Shown: positions 8,777 to 18,073, numbered from the stretch's first letter. The stretch: DNA of 64,000 bases from Candidatus Binatia bacterium (GCA_022820725.1 JAJEFA010000021.1:289312-353311), one strand, 5' to 3'. Notes: a model not told the origin generated them from the sequence alone. Program-made: numbers and translations.

Positions 8777-10516
8777 TTACTTTGCGGCGAGTGCGCGCCG
8801 CCGCAGGGTTTCGTCGGTGTCGATGGTCATGCTGTCGGGCTGGATCACGACGCCGTAGTCACGCTCGGCGCTGTCCAGGGTGATAAACTCATCCAGCACG
8901 TCACTGAGGACTTTTTGCGGATCGCGGGCAAAGGGGTTCCCCCAGCCACCCCCGCCGCCCTTAAAGGTGGAGATAATCGAACCCGGTGGCGAGGGGCGAT
9001 TCGCGGCCGACTCCAGGACTTCTTCCTCATGCTCCGTGCCCCAGTTCAGGACATAGCGGCTGCTCGCACCGTTCTTTCCACCGGCAAAGCCGGGCGAGGA
9101 GTGGCGTACGCCTGTCAGCGCCACATTGATCATGGACGTGTCCCGGACACTTTCCCGCTTCATGGCAAAACCCGGCACCCCGCGCCACTGCCCTGGAGCG
9201 GCTGTATCCCCGACGTATTCATACTGATGATAGAAAAAGGGGAACTGAATCTCGCTCATCTCAACCGTGGAGTAAATCAGGCCGCACATGGGGGCCGGCC
9301 AGCCGCCCCAGCCATCTTGACCCTGCGTTCCACCCGCCGCCACGAGCGTATTCCCGTACTCAATAGTCACAAACATTTCGCCGTACCGCGAGTCATGCCC
9401 ATAGGTAGTGCACAGACAGTAGTTCAACGACACCGAGCCGACTTTGTTGGGAATGGCCTGCTCTAATGCCTGCATGGTGGCCGTACCGACATCTCCGCCA
9501 ATCACGACCGTGCTGAACATACACGGGGCTGGCGGGAGCGGGTTCACGACGGTGCCCTCCGGGGCGGTAATGGTCACGGCTCGAAACACGCCGGAGTTGA
9601 TTGGGATGTCTTCGGGCAGCACCGAACACAGGGCGGTATAGACCCACGAGGCCGTATTGCCAAACGGGCTGTTCACAAAGCCGGGCGTTTCCGGGCTTGA
9701 GCCGCTCAGGTCAACGCTCAGATCAGAGCCCTTGATGGTGACGGTTGTTTTCACCTCGACATCGTAGTTGCCCAGACTGTCGTGGTCCAAAGTCGCACTG
9801 CCCCGGTATTCTCCGTCCGGCCACTTGGCGACCTCGGCCCGAAAGCGTTTTTCCGCATAGTCGAGCGTGTATTCGATACTCTCATTGACCACATTCCCGC
9901 CATACTTGGCGAACAAGGCATGGACGCGCTGCTCAGCCAGATTGCACGCCCCGAACATGGCGGCCAGATCGCCACGCAACACATTGGGAATACGAGAGTT
10001 GGCCAGAATCCAGTCGAGCACATCCTGGCGCAGGACACCCTTCTCGAAGAGTTTGATCGGTGGAATACGCAGGGCTTCCTGCCAGATGTCTTTGGCTTCG
10101 GGATTATAGCCGCCCGCCACCGGTCCGCCAAAATCGGCCATGTGGGCGCGGACCGAGGGAAACAGCACCGGCTTGCCGTCAAAGAAGACGGGTTTCATCA
10201 CGGTCCAGTCGGCGTGATGCGTACCGCCGTAGTACGGGTCGTTCAGCATGACGATATCGCCCTCGTGCAGGTCGTCCTGAAACGACTCCATCAGGGCTTC
10301 AACCGACAGGATGGAGGCAAAGATATGGACGGGAATGGCCGTGGCCCGGGCGACCAAGCGTACATCGCTGCCATCATAAAAGAACACGCCGGTCGAGTAG
10401 TCGTGCACTTCGTTGAACAGCGGATGTACGGCCGTCCGCTCAACCGTTTTGCTCATTTCTTCAGAGATGGCCTCTAGGGAATCCTTGATCACCAGAGCAG
10501 TGATACGGTCGATCAT
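8777..10516 (-). CDS. hyuB: Hydantoinase/oxoprolinase subunit B (HyuB), full length
   Basis: A 579-residue HyuB-family protein. Landmarks include YSTGVFFYDGSDVRLVARA, DIVMLNDPYYGGTHHADWT (the conserved N-D-P-x-x-G-G-T-H signature), DLSGSSPETPGFVN in mid-protein, and the C-terminal GGGGGWGNP. The start at ATG 10516 is chosen for the GGAGAATAAGC site immediately upstream; a longer upstream reading would translate low-complexity repeat. With HyuA it would form an ATP-dependent cyclic-imide hydrolase (N-methylhydantoinase, 5-oxoprolinase) or a related carboxylase such as acetophenone carboxylase. It is the third gene of the hyuA - short hyuB - hyuB operon. Confidence 0.9.
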   Translation of the reverse strand: MIDRITALVIKDSLEAISEEMSKTVERTAVHPLFNEVHDYSTGVFFYDGSDVRLVARATAIPVHIFASILSVEALMESFQDDLHEGDIVMLNDPYYGGTHHADWTVMKPVFFDGKPVLFPSVRAHMADFGGPVAGGYNPEAKDIWQEALRIPPIKLFEKGVLRQDVLDWILANSRIPNVLRGDLAAMFGACNLAEQRVHALFAKYGGNVVNESIEYTLDYAEKRFRAEVAKWPDGEYRGSATLDHDSLGNYDVEVKTTVTIKGSDLSVDLSGSSPETPGFVNSPFGNTASWVYTALCSVLPEDIPINSGVFRAVTITAPEGTVVNPLPPAPCMFSTVVIGGDVGTATMQALEQAIPNKVGSVSLNYCLCTTYGHDSRYGEMFVTIEYGNTLVAAGGTQGQDGWGGWPAPMCGLIYSTVEMSEIQFPFFYHQYEYVGDTAAPGQWRGVPGFAMKRESVRDTSMINVALTGVRHSSPGFAGGKNGASSRYVLNWGTEHEEEVLESAANRPSPPGSIISTFKGGGGGWGNPFARDPQKVLSDVLDEFITLDSAERDYGVVIQPDSMTIDTDETLRRRALAAK

Positions 10517-10518
10517 GC

Positions 10519-11709
10519 TTATTCTCCTTTGTGGGGGTTGGGGGTTGGGGGTTGGGGGATTGGGAAGGGACAATCGGGACGGCCACACCCGGTGACAGTA
10601 AAAGGCAATGGCGGGGAGGTGACCGGGGCGGCCAACTGCTCTGCGGACGGCAGGGTCCGGTGCGCCTGACTGAGGGCGGCCGTAACGGCCTGAACAACTG
10701 CCTGACTCGGCTGGTAGGGTGACCAGCCCACCGACATCGGCAGCTTGGCGTGTAAAAAAGTGTCGTCAGGAATTGATATACGTAGGTGCTGAAACATACC
10801 GTCATTAACAGATAGAGCGGGCCAGAGGGAGAAGAAAGGAATGGCTGCTGCGGCCTGAGTGGTGGCCGCAGTGGTGTTCACAAAGCCCTTGGCCGCAGGA
10901 GAACTGCCGGAGAAATCAAGTTCGACGGCTTCGTCCGAAACGGTCAGACGGACCGTGACCTGCAAATCCGCTTCTTCCAAACAGCAGTGTATAGGCTCAC
11001 TCTCCCCTCGCCACTCCCCGTGCGGCAGCTCGGACAGGACCGCCTGAGCCTGGACAGCAGTGTCGGTGATGATCTGGTCGAGGGCCTGTGTGTAGACCGC
11101 TGGGGTCTGGCGGGCTGCCAGGTCGGCAACGGCCGTATTGGCTAACTCCAGAACCTCAACCATACTCTGCACGTCTTTTTCAACCAGATGTGGCAGCCGG
11201 CTGTTGAGGGTCAGCATGGTGAGCGCGTCGCGTTGCAGGACGCCCTTACGGTAGAGCCTGGCCGGTGTGACCCGAATACCCTCCGCCCAGATTTCGAGGG
11301 CAAAAGGATAATACCCGCCCAGGGCCATACCACCCAGGTCGGGCAGGGGGGACTGGACAATGGCCCAGCCGACGAGTTGCTCGGCGACAAAGAGCGGACG
11401 CAGCAGCGTCAGATCCTGAATATGCGTCCCGCCCGAAAACGGATCGTTGGTGAGGATGATGTCACCCTCAGCGACGTTGTCACAAAAGGCATCACAGACC
11501 GCCCGGGCCACCGCCCGGACAATGCCCAAACGTGCCGCCGGGTCTACCCCAACCACGCGGCCGTCTGTGGTGGCGAGGGCGACGGTGACGTGCCGCCGAT
11601 CGATTAAGGCTAAAGAGGCCAGACGGCGTAGGAGTGTCGGTCGCGCCCGCCCGAGGGTCGCCTCTATGGTCGCGCTCGCTTCTTTGTCTGGGTCGAGGGT
11701 GGGTGCCAT
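10519..11709 (-). CDS. HyuB-family paralogue, C-terminally truncated
   Basis: About 396 residues. The N-terminal two thirds match HyuB (DIILTNDPFSGGTHIQDLT; LDFSGSSPAAKGFVNTTAA). After about residue 330, where the full copy continues another 250 residues, the sequence turns into an Ala/Pro-rich stretch. It ends in IPQPPTPNPHKGE, encoded by a G-rich tandem repeat. It therefore lacks the C-terminal region including GGGGWG. ATG 11709 nearly abuts the hyuA stop and is preferred over an upstream ATG without a Shine-Dalgarno. It may be a decayed duplicate or a genuine short subunit of a split enzyme, as in multi-subunit carboxylases of the family. Confidence 0.75.
   Translation of the reverse strand: MAPTLDPDKEASATIEATLGRARPTLLRRLASLALIDRRHVTVALATTDGRVVGVDPAARLGIVRAVARAVCDAFCDNVAEGDIILTNDPFSGGTHIQDLTLLRPLFVAEQLVGWAIVQSPLPDLGGMALGGYYPFALEIWAEGIRVTPARLYRKGVLQRDALTMLTLNSRLPHLVEKDVQSMVEVLELANTAVADLAARQTPAVYTQALDQIITDTAVQAQAVLSELPHGEWRGESEPIHCCLEEADLQVTVRLTVSDEAVELDFSGSSPAAKGFVNTTAATTQAAAAIPFFSLWPALSVNDGMFQHLRISIPDDTFLHAKLPMSVGWSPYQPSQAVVQAVTAALSQAHRTLPSAEQLAAPVTSPPLPFTVTGCGRPDCPFPIPQPPTPNPHKGE
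10533..10558 (+). repeat. Four G5 tracts separated by TT (G-quadruplex motif)
   Basis: Four runs of five guanines at 10533-10537, 10540-10544, 10547-10551 and 10554-10558, each separated by TT, lie on the plus strand. This is the template strand for the surrounding minus-strand hyu genes. The array overlaps the 3' end of the short hyuB and lies 17 bases upstream of the full hyuB start. It satisfies the standard four-tract quadruplex pattern with 2-base loops. Confidence 0.9.
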
Positions 11710-11710
11710 A

Positions 11711-13786
11711 TCACTCGACCTCAATCACATAGGTGAGATGCTCGTCGAGGGTCGCCCGCTGGCCGGTAAAAAGGACGATGGAGGTGCGGGGCTCTTCGAT
11801 GATGGCCGGACCGACAACGCAATGCCCCGGCACGAGCTGCTCGCCATTGTAAATATCCGTCTCCACATAATCCTGGGCCGAGGCTGAATAAACGGGCCGG
11901 GTCCCTCGTAGCGCAGTCCGGGCCTCCTGACTGCCCCGGCGGGCGGTTTGCAGGCTCGGTTTCGCTCTTTGTCCGACGAGGTCGAGGTGGATATTGAGAA
12001 TTTCGACTTCGTCCTCGGGCTTCTGAAAGGTGTACAACTGTTCGTGCAGATCGTGGAAGCCCTGGATCGTCGTCGCCATATCCGTGGCATTGAGCTGCTC
12101 CGTCTGCATTATAACCGGAACCGTCACTTCATGTGTCTGGCCAATATAGCGCATCTCCAGCGAGAATTGGGCGAAGGTTTGCCCCAGGTGATGCTGCTGA
12201 CTCCCGAACAACTCCAGGGCTTCCTCGCGCATGCGCCGGAACTGGTCGTTCATGGCCTCCAGATCAAGTTCACTCCCCCGCGCATAGAAACTACGGACCC
12301 GACTCACCCGTAGGTCGGACAAGAGATCACCCAAGGCGCACAGGACGGGAGCCGTGCCTTTTGGAATGAGGATGGTCTGAATGCCAAGGTCTTCGATCAG
12401 TGCGCCGGCATGAATTGCGCCGGCGCCGCCGAACGCGGTCAACGCGAAGTCCCGCGGGTCGTAGCCTTTCGCCAGCGAAACCCGCCGAACGCTATTGCTC
12501 ATACCATTATTGACAATACGAAAAATACCGCTGGCCGCCTCCAGGAGGCTCATCTCCAGCGGCCGGGCCACTCTGGTCTCGATTGCCTGGCGGGCCGCCT
12601 CCGTGTCCAGCCGCATTTCGCCGCCCAGGAAAGACTCGGGGCTGATATAGCCCAGCACCACGTCAGCATCCGTGACGGTAGCCTCTTGGCCGCCAAAGCC
12701 GTAACACGCCGGGCCCGGATGGGCTCCCGCACTCTGTGGGCCGACGCGTAGCGCGCCTCCCTCGTCGACCCAGGCGATACTACCGCCGCCAGCGCCAATG
12801 GTGTGAATATCGATAAATGGAACCGCAATCCGATACCGACTCATCCACTGGTCGGTTCCGGTTTTGGGCCGCCCGTCCTGCACCAGACAGACGTCGAAGC
12901 TCGTGCCTCCCATATCAACGGTGATGACATCCTTAAAGCCGGACGCCTCGCCCAGATACGCGCCGGCCACCACGCCGCTGGCCGGTCCGGACAGGAGGGC
13001 CTGGACGCCGTGGGCCTGGGCCTGCTCCAGACCTACGACGCCGCCATTGCCCTGCATGATGAAGATGTCGCCCTGAAATCCACGCTGACGAAACTCCGTG
13101 TCCAGCCGCTCTAAATATCTCTGTAAGCGAGGAGTCACATAGGCATCGACCAGGGTTGTGCTCAGGCGCTCGAATTCACGGACTTGGGGCAGAACCTCTG
13201 ACGACAGCGAGATGTGAACATCGGGCAGGAGTTCGCGAATAATCTCGCGCGTCCGGAGTTCGTGGACAGGATTCAAAAACGCAAACAGATAACACACGGC
13301 TATGGCTTCGACCTGGACCTCCGCCAGCCGCTGCACGGCCGCGCGGACCTCGGCTTCCGCCAGGGGTTTGACGACCTGACCGGCGTAATCAATCCGCTCG
13401 GTCACGCCGAGACGGCGACGGCGCGGGACGATCTGATACGGAGCCGGGAGGCGAATATCAAAAGCGGCTTCTTTATAGTTACGGCGGATCTCTATGGTGT
13501 CGCGAAAGCCGGCGGTGGTGATCAGGCCGGTGGTAGCGCCGGTGTATTCCAACATAGTGTTGGTTGCGACCGTCGTGCCGTGGACAACAACCGCTATCCG
13601 GCTGAGAAAATCCTGCTCGGCCAGTCCGTAGGTACGGGCCAGTTTGCCAACACCGTTGAGTACGCCCAGGGCCTGGTTCTCTGGGGTTGTCAGGACTTTC
13701 TCGGTCTGCGTGTGCCCGGCCTCGTCCGCACACACGAGGTCGGTGAAAGTCCCTCCGACGTCAACGCCTAAGCTATAGGTGGTCAT
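11711..13786 (-). CDS. hyuA: Hydantoinase/oxoprolinase subunit A (HyuA)
   Basis: A 691-residue HyuA-family ATPase subunit. The N-terminal YSLGVDVGGTFTDLVCAD is the phosphate-1 loop of the actin/hexokinase fold. Later come VVVHGTTVATNTMLE, a second nucleotide-binding segment VDMGGTSFDVCLV, and GAGGGSIAWVDEGGALRVGP. It would phosphorylate or activate the substrate for the HyuB subunit in ATP-dependent opening of 5-membered cyclic amides. It is first in the minus-strand operon and its stop overlaps the region of the short hyuB start. No strong Shine-Dalgarno precedes ATG 13786. Confidence 0.92.
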   Translation of the reverse strand: MTTYSLGVDVGGTFTDLVCADEAGHTQTEKVLTTPENQALGVLNGVGKLARTYGLAEQDFLSRIAVVVHGTTVATNTMLEYTGATTGLITTAGFRDTIEIRRNYKEAAFDIRLPAPYQIVPRRRRLGVTERIDYAGQVVKPLAEAEVRAAVQRLAEVQVEAIAVCYLFAFLNPVHELRTREIIRELLPDVHISLSSEVLPQVREFERLSTTLVDAYVTPRLQRYLERLDTEFRQRGFQGDIFIMQGNGGVVGLEQAQAHGVQALLSGPASGVVAGAYLGEASGFKDVITVDMGGTSFDVCLVQDGRPKTGTDQWMSRYRIAVPFIDIHTIGAGGGSIAWVDEGGALRVGPQSAGAHPGPACYGFGGQEATVTDADVVLGYISPESFLGGEMRLDTEAARQAIETRVARPLEMSLLEAASGIFRIVNNGMSNSVRRVSLAKGYDPRDFALTAFGGAGAIHAGALIEDLGIQTILIPKGTAPVLCALGDLLSDLRVSRVRSFYARGSELDLEAMNDQFRRMREEALELFGSQQHHLGQTFAQFSLEMRYIGQTHEVTVPVIMQTEQLNATDMATTIQGFHDLHEQLYTFQKPEDEVEILNIHLDLVGQRAKPSLQTARRGSQEARTALRGTRPVYSASAQDYVETDIYNGEQLVPGHCVVGPAIIEEPRTSIVLFTGQRATLDEHLTYVIEVE

Positions 13787-13859
13787 ATATGACGTAGCGG
13801 TGGCACCCGGTCAGAAACTCGGCCGGCGGGTCGCCTCGTCCGCAGCCCGCCGATGAGAC

Positions 13860-14330
13860 TTATTGACCGATAAACTGCTGATTGACCCAGCCTTGGTCAA
13901 ACGAGGTCCAGCACTCCGGAGCGAGGATCAGGTTGCGGATTTTCCACTCCCCATTCTCCCGGACGTATTCTTCTTCGTATTTGGCCACACCCCAGACCGC
14001 CTGTTCGCCGCCTTCGAGCATGGTGCAGGGCTCCAGCAGATACCAGTAACCGGTAGCTGTGTCGCCGTTGACCTCAATACGCGGATTCATCACGTAGTGG
14101 ATGGCAAATGACAGAATCTGAGGGATGGTGCCAAAAAATTCCCGAATGGCAGCTTTCCCCTCGAAGTGTCCGAAATTGCCACCGTCCCAGACGGCATCTT
14201 CCGTAAAGCAGCCGACAAACTTTTCTTCATCACGCTCGTCCGCCCCGGCACAGTAACGAGCCTTGAGCTTTTTGATGGCCTCGACGTCTTCGAGCGTTTG
14301 GACGCGTTGGGCGATGTCTTCAAGATTCAT
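13860..14330 (-). CDS. SnoaL/NTF2-like domain protein
   Basis: A 156-residue cone-shaped alpha+beta barrel protein of the SnoaL-like group. The N-terminal helices read VEAIKKLKARYCAGADERDEEK, followed by CFTEDAVWDGG, FEGKAAIREFF, and VNGDTATGYWYL. The family contains polyketide cyclases, dehydratases and ring-hydroxylating dioxygenase small subunits. The DVEAIKKLKARY opening is common in the uncharacterised catabolic members. GGAGGAAGTC before ATG 14330 fixes the start; in-frame sequence upstream belongs to the antisense side of the neighbouring gene. It lies 10 bases after the amidohydrolase stop, so the two are co-transcribed. Confidence 0.85.
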   Translation of the reverse strand: MNLEDIAQRVQTLEDVEAIKKLKARYCAGADERDEEKFVGCFTEDAVWDGGNFGHFEGKAAIREFFGTIPQILSFAIHYVMNPRIEVNGDTATGYWYLLEPCTMLEGGEQAVWGVAKYEEEYVRENGEWKIRNLILAPECWTSFDQGWVNQQFIGQ

Positions 14331-14340
14331 GACTTCCTCC

Positions 14341-15483
14341 TTACTTGGTTGAGAGCCCAAAAAATTGGACCGCGTTTTCTCCCAATATTTTGTTGACCGA
14401 TACCTCCGGCAGGGTGTGTAGGGCGTTCCGCGCTTTGGCAACCGGGTCGGTAAAGCCTTCGGCATGCGGATAGTCCGAACCGATAAAAAACTTGTGGTCG
14501 CCCAGCAACTCAACCATATAGGGCAGCAGGCGCTCATCCGGGTCAGCCGCAATCCAGATATTCCGCTCAAAATACTCGCTGGCCGGACGCTCCATCCGAC
14601 ACGAGTGGCCCATATAGCTGTAACGATAATCGAGGCGGTCAAGCCATTCCACGACCCAGCCGCTGGCGGATTCAATGGTGGCGACGCGCAGCTTGGGAAA
14701 GCGCTCAAACACTCCGTCGTAGACCATGGTGGTGAGGGCCATGCGGGGGTCCTGAATGCCGTTCATACTCAAGAACATGAAGCCAGGCCGACGGTCCGCA
14801 TACCAGTCGTGACCCAGGTAGTTGCGATGTACGACCAGATGGAGACCGACCGCCATGTCGTGATACTGGGCGGCGTCCCAGACCGGGTCAAAATCCGGAC
14901 AGCCGAAACTCTTGCCGTCAACCGGCAGGGCTCCGACAAAGATCGTTCGCATGCCCGCATCGGCCAGACGCTCGATCTCACGCACGGCCTGGGTGGGGTG
15001 ACGCAGAGAAATATGCCCGACCGGATACAGCCGGGTACGGTGATGGGCGCACACCTCCAGAGTCCAGGTGTTATAGGCGCGACAATGGGCGGCCGCCAAA
15101 TCCGGGTCGGTCACCTGACCCTCCCACATCAGACCCAGGGTCGGATAGATAAGCTGGCACTCAAAGCCCTCGTTATTCAGGTAGGCGATGCGCTGGTCCA
15201 TGTCTTCGAGGGTATTATTAAACGCGCCGGAAAAGTCGAAAGACCCCAGCCCCGAGCCATCCTCCTTCTGACCGTAGCCCACGCCCACGCCGAGCAGATC
15301 TTCCATGCTGAACTCACCCACCCCCCGAATCTGTTTTGATTCATTGATGAGCATGGCATGCGTGCCGGTCTGCGGGTCCTGGGTGAAGCGCAGACAGCGA
15401 TCTCGAAACTCCGGTTCGATATAGCGCTCCCATAAATCGAGCGGTTCCATGAAATGGCTGTCCGCGTCAATAATCCGGCTCAT
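14341..15483 (-). CDS. Amidohydrolase 2-family metal-dependent hydrolase (ACMSD-like)
   Basis: A 380-residue TIM-barrel protein of the amidohydrolase-2 (ACMSD/LigJ-like) group. It opens with IDADSHFMEPLDLWERYI, carrying the H-x-E variant of the first metal motif. It has the metal-binding Asp in FIGSDYPHAEGF near the C-terminus and His in VGLHLVVHRN. Members are non-oxidative decarboxylases and hydrolases of aromatic acids. GAGGAGGG upstream of ATG 15483 supports the start. Its operon partner is a SnoaL-like protein, a pairing typical of aromatic or terpenoid degradation loci. Confidence 0.87.
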   Translation of the reverse strand: MSRIIDADSHFMEPLDLWERYIEPEFRDRCLRFTQDPQTGTHAMLINESKQIRGVGEFSMEDLLGVGVGYGQKEDGSGLGSFDFSGAFNNTLEDMDQRIAYLNNEGFECQLIYPTLGLMWEGQVTDPDLAAAHCRAYNTWTLEVCAHHRTRLYPVGHISLRHPTQAVREIERLADAGMRTIFVGALPVDGKSFGCPDFDPVWDAAQYHDMAVGLHLVVHRNYLGHDWYADRRPGFMFLSMNGIQDPRMALTTMVYDGVFERFPKLRVATIESASGWVVEWLDRLDYRYSYMGHSCRMERPASEYFERNIWIAADPDERLLPYMVELLGDHKFFIGSDYPHAEGFTDPVAKARNALHTLPEVSVNKILGENAVQFFGLSTK

Positions 15484-15544
15484 CCGTTTCCTTCCCTCCT
15501 CCTCTCGTAGCGAAAGACGGACGACTTGAAAAGCCTGGGCGCAA

Positions 15545-15573
15545 ACAAAAAGGGGCACGGTCTGCCGTGCCCC
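15545..15573 (-). terminator. Rho-independent terminator
   Basis: Stem GGGGCACGG / CCGTGCCCC (15552-15573) with a 4-base loop, followed on the minus strand by a TTTTTGTTT tail. It ends the transcript of the amidohydrolase at 15600-16874 and separates it from the next minus-strand gene. Confidence 0.9.
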
Positions 15574-15599
15574 TTCGTCATTGTGCGGGTCGCGTGCGA

Positions 15600-16874
15600 C
15601 TACGCCGCTCTCTGGAGTCTGGCCCTGCTCGGGGTCAGCTCGTTCCGGTAAAACTCCCCATCCTTCATGATGGCGTGCAGGTTCTTTCTATCCTGCAGGA
15701 TGGTGATGTCTCTGGCCGGATTGCCCTTGACGATGAGGAGGTCGGCGATTTTACCCGGCTCGATAGTCCCCAGCTCATCGCCCATGCCGAGCAACTCCGC
15801 GCCATTCTTGGTGGCCCAGCGCAGGACTTCGTTGGCCGGGATGCCGGCGCCCTTCACATAGGCTTCCAGCTCGCAGGCGTACTCGCCGTGCGGCATGGAG
15901 GCAATACCGAAATCGTCACCGATTACCAGTTTCACCCCGGCCTTATTGGCTTTGGGCAGGACTTCATACGAGTGCTCCAGATTCCGTTCCATGCTGTCGA
16001 CACCGCCCCAGCCGCTCGAACCCGTGCGGCGTTTTTCCTCGACGACCTTCCACGGGAAGTACAAGCTCGGCACTACAAAAGTCTCTTGTTCGAGCATGCC
16101 CTCAATGCACTCGTCATCCATCCGGTCGCCGTGGTCGATCACGTCCATGCCGGCTTGGAGGGCGGCCAGGATGCCTTTCTTGGAAATAATATGGCCCCGA
16201 ATTTTTCGGCCGCGTTCATGGGCGGCGATGGTCGCCGCATCGATTTCGTCCTGGCTCATGGTCATCGTGTCCTCGTCCCATATCAGCCCATGTCCACCGG
16301 TCGGGTAGAGTTTAATGATGTCCACGCCCTGCTTGATTTCTTCGCGCACGGCTTTGCGGAAGTCGTCGGGCCCGTCGCAAATACGGGCTAAGCCGTCCAT
16401 GCCCATCTTCCAGAAGTTGGGATGACAGTCCACCGAATCGCCGGTGGTCACCACGTCCCGACCGCAGGCCAGAAACCGCGGGCCCGGAATCATACCCGTG
16501 TTAATGGCCTTTTTCAGCGTAACATCAATGTTGTGCATCGAGCCCGCGCCAGCCGCGCCCGTGTAGCCGCAGCTCAGCAGCAGCTCGGCATTCTTGGCCG
16601 CGATGAGTGTCAGATAGGTCGGTGGATATTTCATGTCGATATCGTTCATGTCGCCGACATTGGCGTAGGCGACATGATAGTGGCATTGCACCATGCCCGG
16701 CATGAGGGATTTCCCACTCAGATCATATACGACATCCCTGGCTGTGGGTTTGGGCATATCCCCATTTTTCCCGACCGCCTTGATACGCTGTCCCTGTACC
16801 ACCACGGTGGAGTTGGGTTGGGGCTTATGCTCGCCGTCAATCAGATTCACACCACGAAAAAATATACGTCCCAT
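15600..16874 (-). CDS. Amidohydrolase 1-family (imidazolonepropionase / Xaa-Pro dipeptidase-like)
   Basis: A 424-residue metal-dependent hydrolase. An N-terminal beta-sandwich (VNLIDGEHKP; GQRIKAVGKNG) leads into the barrel with LMPGMVQCHYHVAYANVG, whose H-x-H is the first metal motif. IIKLYPTGGHG, GRKIRGHI and MDVIDHGD provide the lysine and histidine positions. The C-terminus GTIEPGKIADLLIVKGNPARD is a family hallmark. Such enzymes cleave amide bonds in imidazolones, ureas or N-acyl compounds; the substrate is unknown. GGAGGG precedes ATG 16874. A strong terminator lies just after the stop. Confidence 0.88.
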   Translation of the reverse strand: MGRIFFRGVNLIDGEHKPQPNSTVVVQGQRIKAVGKNGDMPKPTARDVVYDLSGKSLMPGMVQCHYHVAYANVGDMNDIDMKYPPTYLTLIAAKNAELLLSCGYTGAAGAGSMHNIDVTLKKAINTGMIPGPRFLACGRDVVTTGDSVDCHPNFWKMGMDGLARICDGPDDFRKAVREEIKQGVDIIKLYPTGGHGLIWDEDTMTMSQDEIDAATIAAHERGRKIRGHIISKKGILAALQAGMDVIDHGDRMDDECIEGMLEQETFVVPSLYFPWKVVEEKRRTGSSGWGGVDSMERNLEHSYEVLPKANKAGVKLVIGDDFGIASMPHGEYACELEAYVKGAGIPANEVLRWATKNGAELLGMGDELGTIEPGKIADLLIVKGNPARDITILQDRKNLHAIMKDGEFYRNELTPSRARLQRAA

Positions 16875-16884
16875 AACGACCCTC

Positions 16885-16896
16885 CTCTATGTAGAG
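16885..16896. promoter_or_regulatory. Short palindrome, possible operator half
   Basis: CTCTATGTAGAG lies 11 bases upstream of the amidohydrolase start. Its TAGAG arm and following GTT resemble the palindrome upstream of the next minus-strand gene (18074-18095). It overlaps the ribosome binding region, so binding there could block translation or elongation. Function is inferred only from symmetry and recurrence. Confidence 0.3.
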
Positions 16897-16972
16897 TGTT
16901 CTCAAATCTGGTGTTAAGAAGTATTGCTCTTATCTAGCGTATTTCCAGCCCGAGACCAAACGGATTTTTGTC

Positions 16973-18058
16973 CTAGAGTTCTTTGACCTCGGGGATGACC
17001 GTCTGTGCAAAACGGGTCATGGCTGCCTTGACCTGCTCGTGCGGCACCATGCCGCCCGGATTAAACCAGCAGATCAGTTCGTTCATGTTGAGCTCTTGAT
17101 GGAGCTGGTGAATCCGGTCCACACAGGTCTGGGCGGGACCGAAAATAGCCATGCTGTCAACGACTTTCTCAAAGGTAATGCTCTCCAGATTTTTACGGAT
17201 CTCCGCGGTATAGCGATACGACTCCATGTCCTCCTGTTTGGCGGTACCGCTCGTCATCATGCCCAGGACACTTCCGAAGTAATGACGAATACTCGGCTCT
17301 ACAGTCTGGCGTACCTGATCCAGGCTTTCGCCTGGATGCATGAAAAACATGGTGGAGACATCCTGCGGAGCGTACATGGGGTGGGTGACCTGTCCGTTGT
17401 GGGGGGCGTGGTCGTCCCAGGCTTGGCGATAGGTTGCGACTTGCTCAAACATCTTGGGCAGGGGATTGGTCACCGATGCCACAAATATCGGATGGCCGGT
17501 TTTCCCCGCAAAAACCGCTGTCTCCGGGCTGTTGGCGGCGATCCTGATGGGCGGATGGGGCTGTTGCAGCGGCTTGGGGACAACGCTGGTTTCCGGAATC
17601 TTGTAATAGCTACCGTCATAGGAGAACGACTCATTCGTCCAGGCTTGTTTGATGATCTCCAGGCTTTCTTCAAAGCGCTCGCGGCTCTCTTCCCGCGAGC
17701 GATCAAAGCCCGCAAAATGGAGTGGAATCGTCCCGCGTCCAACCCCGAACTCCAGGCGACCATTACTCAACAGATCGACCGTTGCGCCCTCTTCCGCGTT
17801 GCGGACTGGATGCCAGAGCGGCAGAAGGTTGACGGCAATGCCCAGGCGGATGTGCTGTGTTCGTTGGGCAATAGCCGTGGCAACAATCAGTGGCGACGAC
17901 ATAATCGAGAAGTGCTTATAGAAGTGCAGTTCCGCTAGCCAGGCACAATCGAACCCAAGTTGCTCGGCGTGAATGATCTGTTCAATGGTTTCTTGATAGC
18001 GCGTTGTCTGGGTCTGGGTATCTGCGCACGGCAGCTGGTAGAAAAGGCCAAATCTCAC
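16973..18058 (-). CDS. LLM-class oxidoreductase (luciferase alpha-like)
   Basis: A 361-residue LLM-family protein. Landmarks are RFGLFYQLPC, IIHAEQLGFDCAWLAELHF, RLGIAVNLLPLWHPVR, NGRLEFGVGRGTIPLHF and PLQQPHPPIRIAANSPET. This pattern is closest to the alkanal-monooxygenase-like FMN-dependent branch rather than the F420 branch. I start it at GTG 18058 because AGGAGGGG lies 5 bases upstream and the protein then begins directly with the first barrel strand. The 30 extra residues upstream look non-coding and cover a palindrome. Product: oxidoreductase of unknown substrate. Confidence 0.87.
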   Translation of the reverse strand: MRFGLFYQLPCADTQTQTTRYQETIEQIIHAEQLGFDCAWLAELHFYKHFSIMSSPLIVATAIAQRTQHIRLGIAVNLLPLWHPVRNAEEGATVDLLSNGRLEFGVGRGTIPLHFAGFDRSREESRERFEESLEIIKQAWTNESFSYDGSYYKIPETSVVPKPLQQPHPPIRIAANSPETAVFAGKTGHPIFVASVTNPLPKMFEQVATYRQAWDDHAPHNGQVTHPMYAPQDVSTMFFMHPGESLDQVRQTVEPSIRHYFGSVLGMMTSGTAKQEDMESYRYTAEIRKNLESITFEKVVDSMAIFGPAQTCVDRIHQLHQELNMNELICWFNPGGMVPHEQVKAAMTRFAQTVIPEVKEL

Positions 18059-18073
18059 GTATCCCCTCCTCTG

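Noticed and set aside
10533..10558. Telomere-like G-rich array as a chromosome or plasmid end
   Set aside because: It is internal, flanked by hyu coding sequence on both sides, and has only four units.
14464..15339. A 291-residue open frame on the plus strand opposite the ACMSD-like amidohydrolase
   Set aside because: Antisense to a well-supported gene, no ribosome binding site, no recognisable motif.
17039..17938. A 299-residue open frame on the plus strand opposite the LLM gene
   Set aside because: Shadow of the LLM coding frame; His/Gly-rich and without domain signature.
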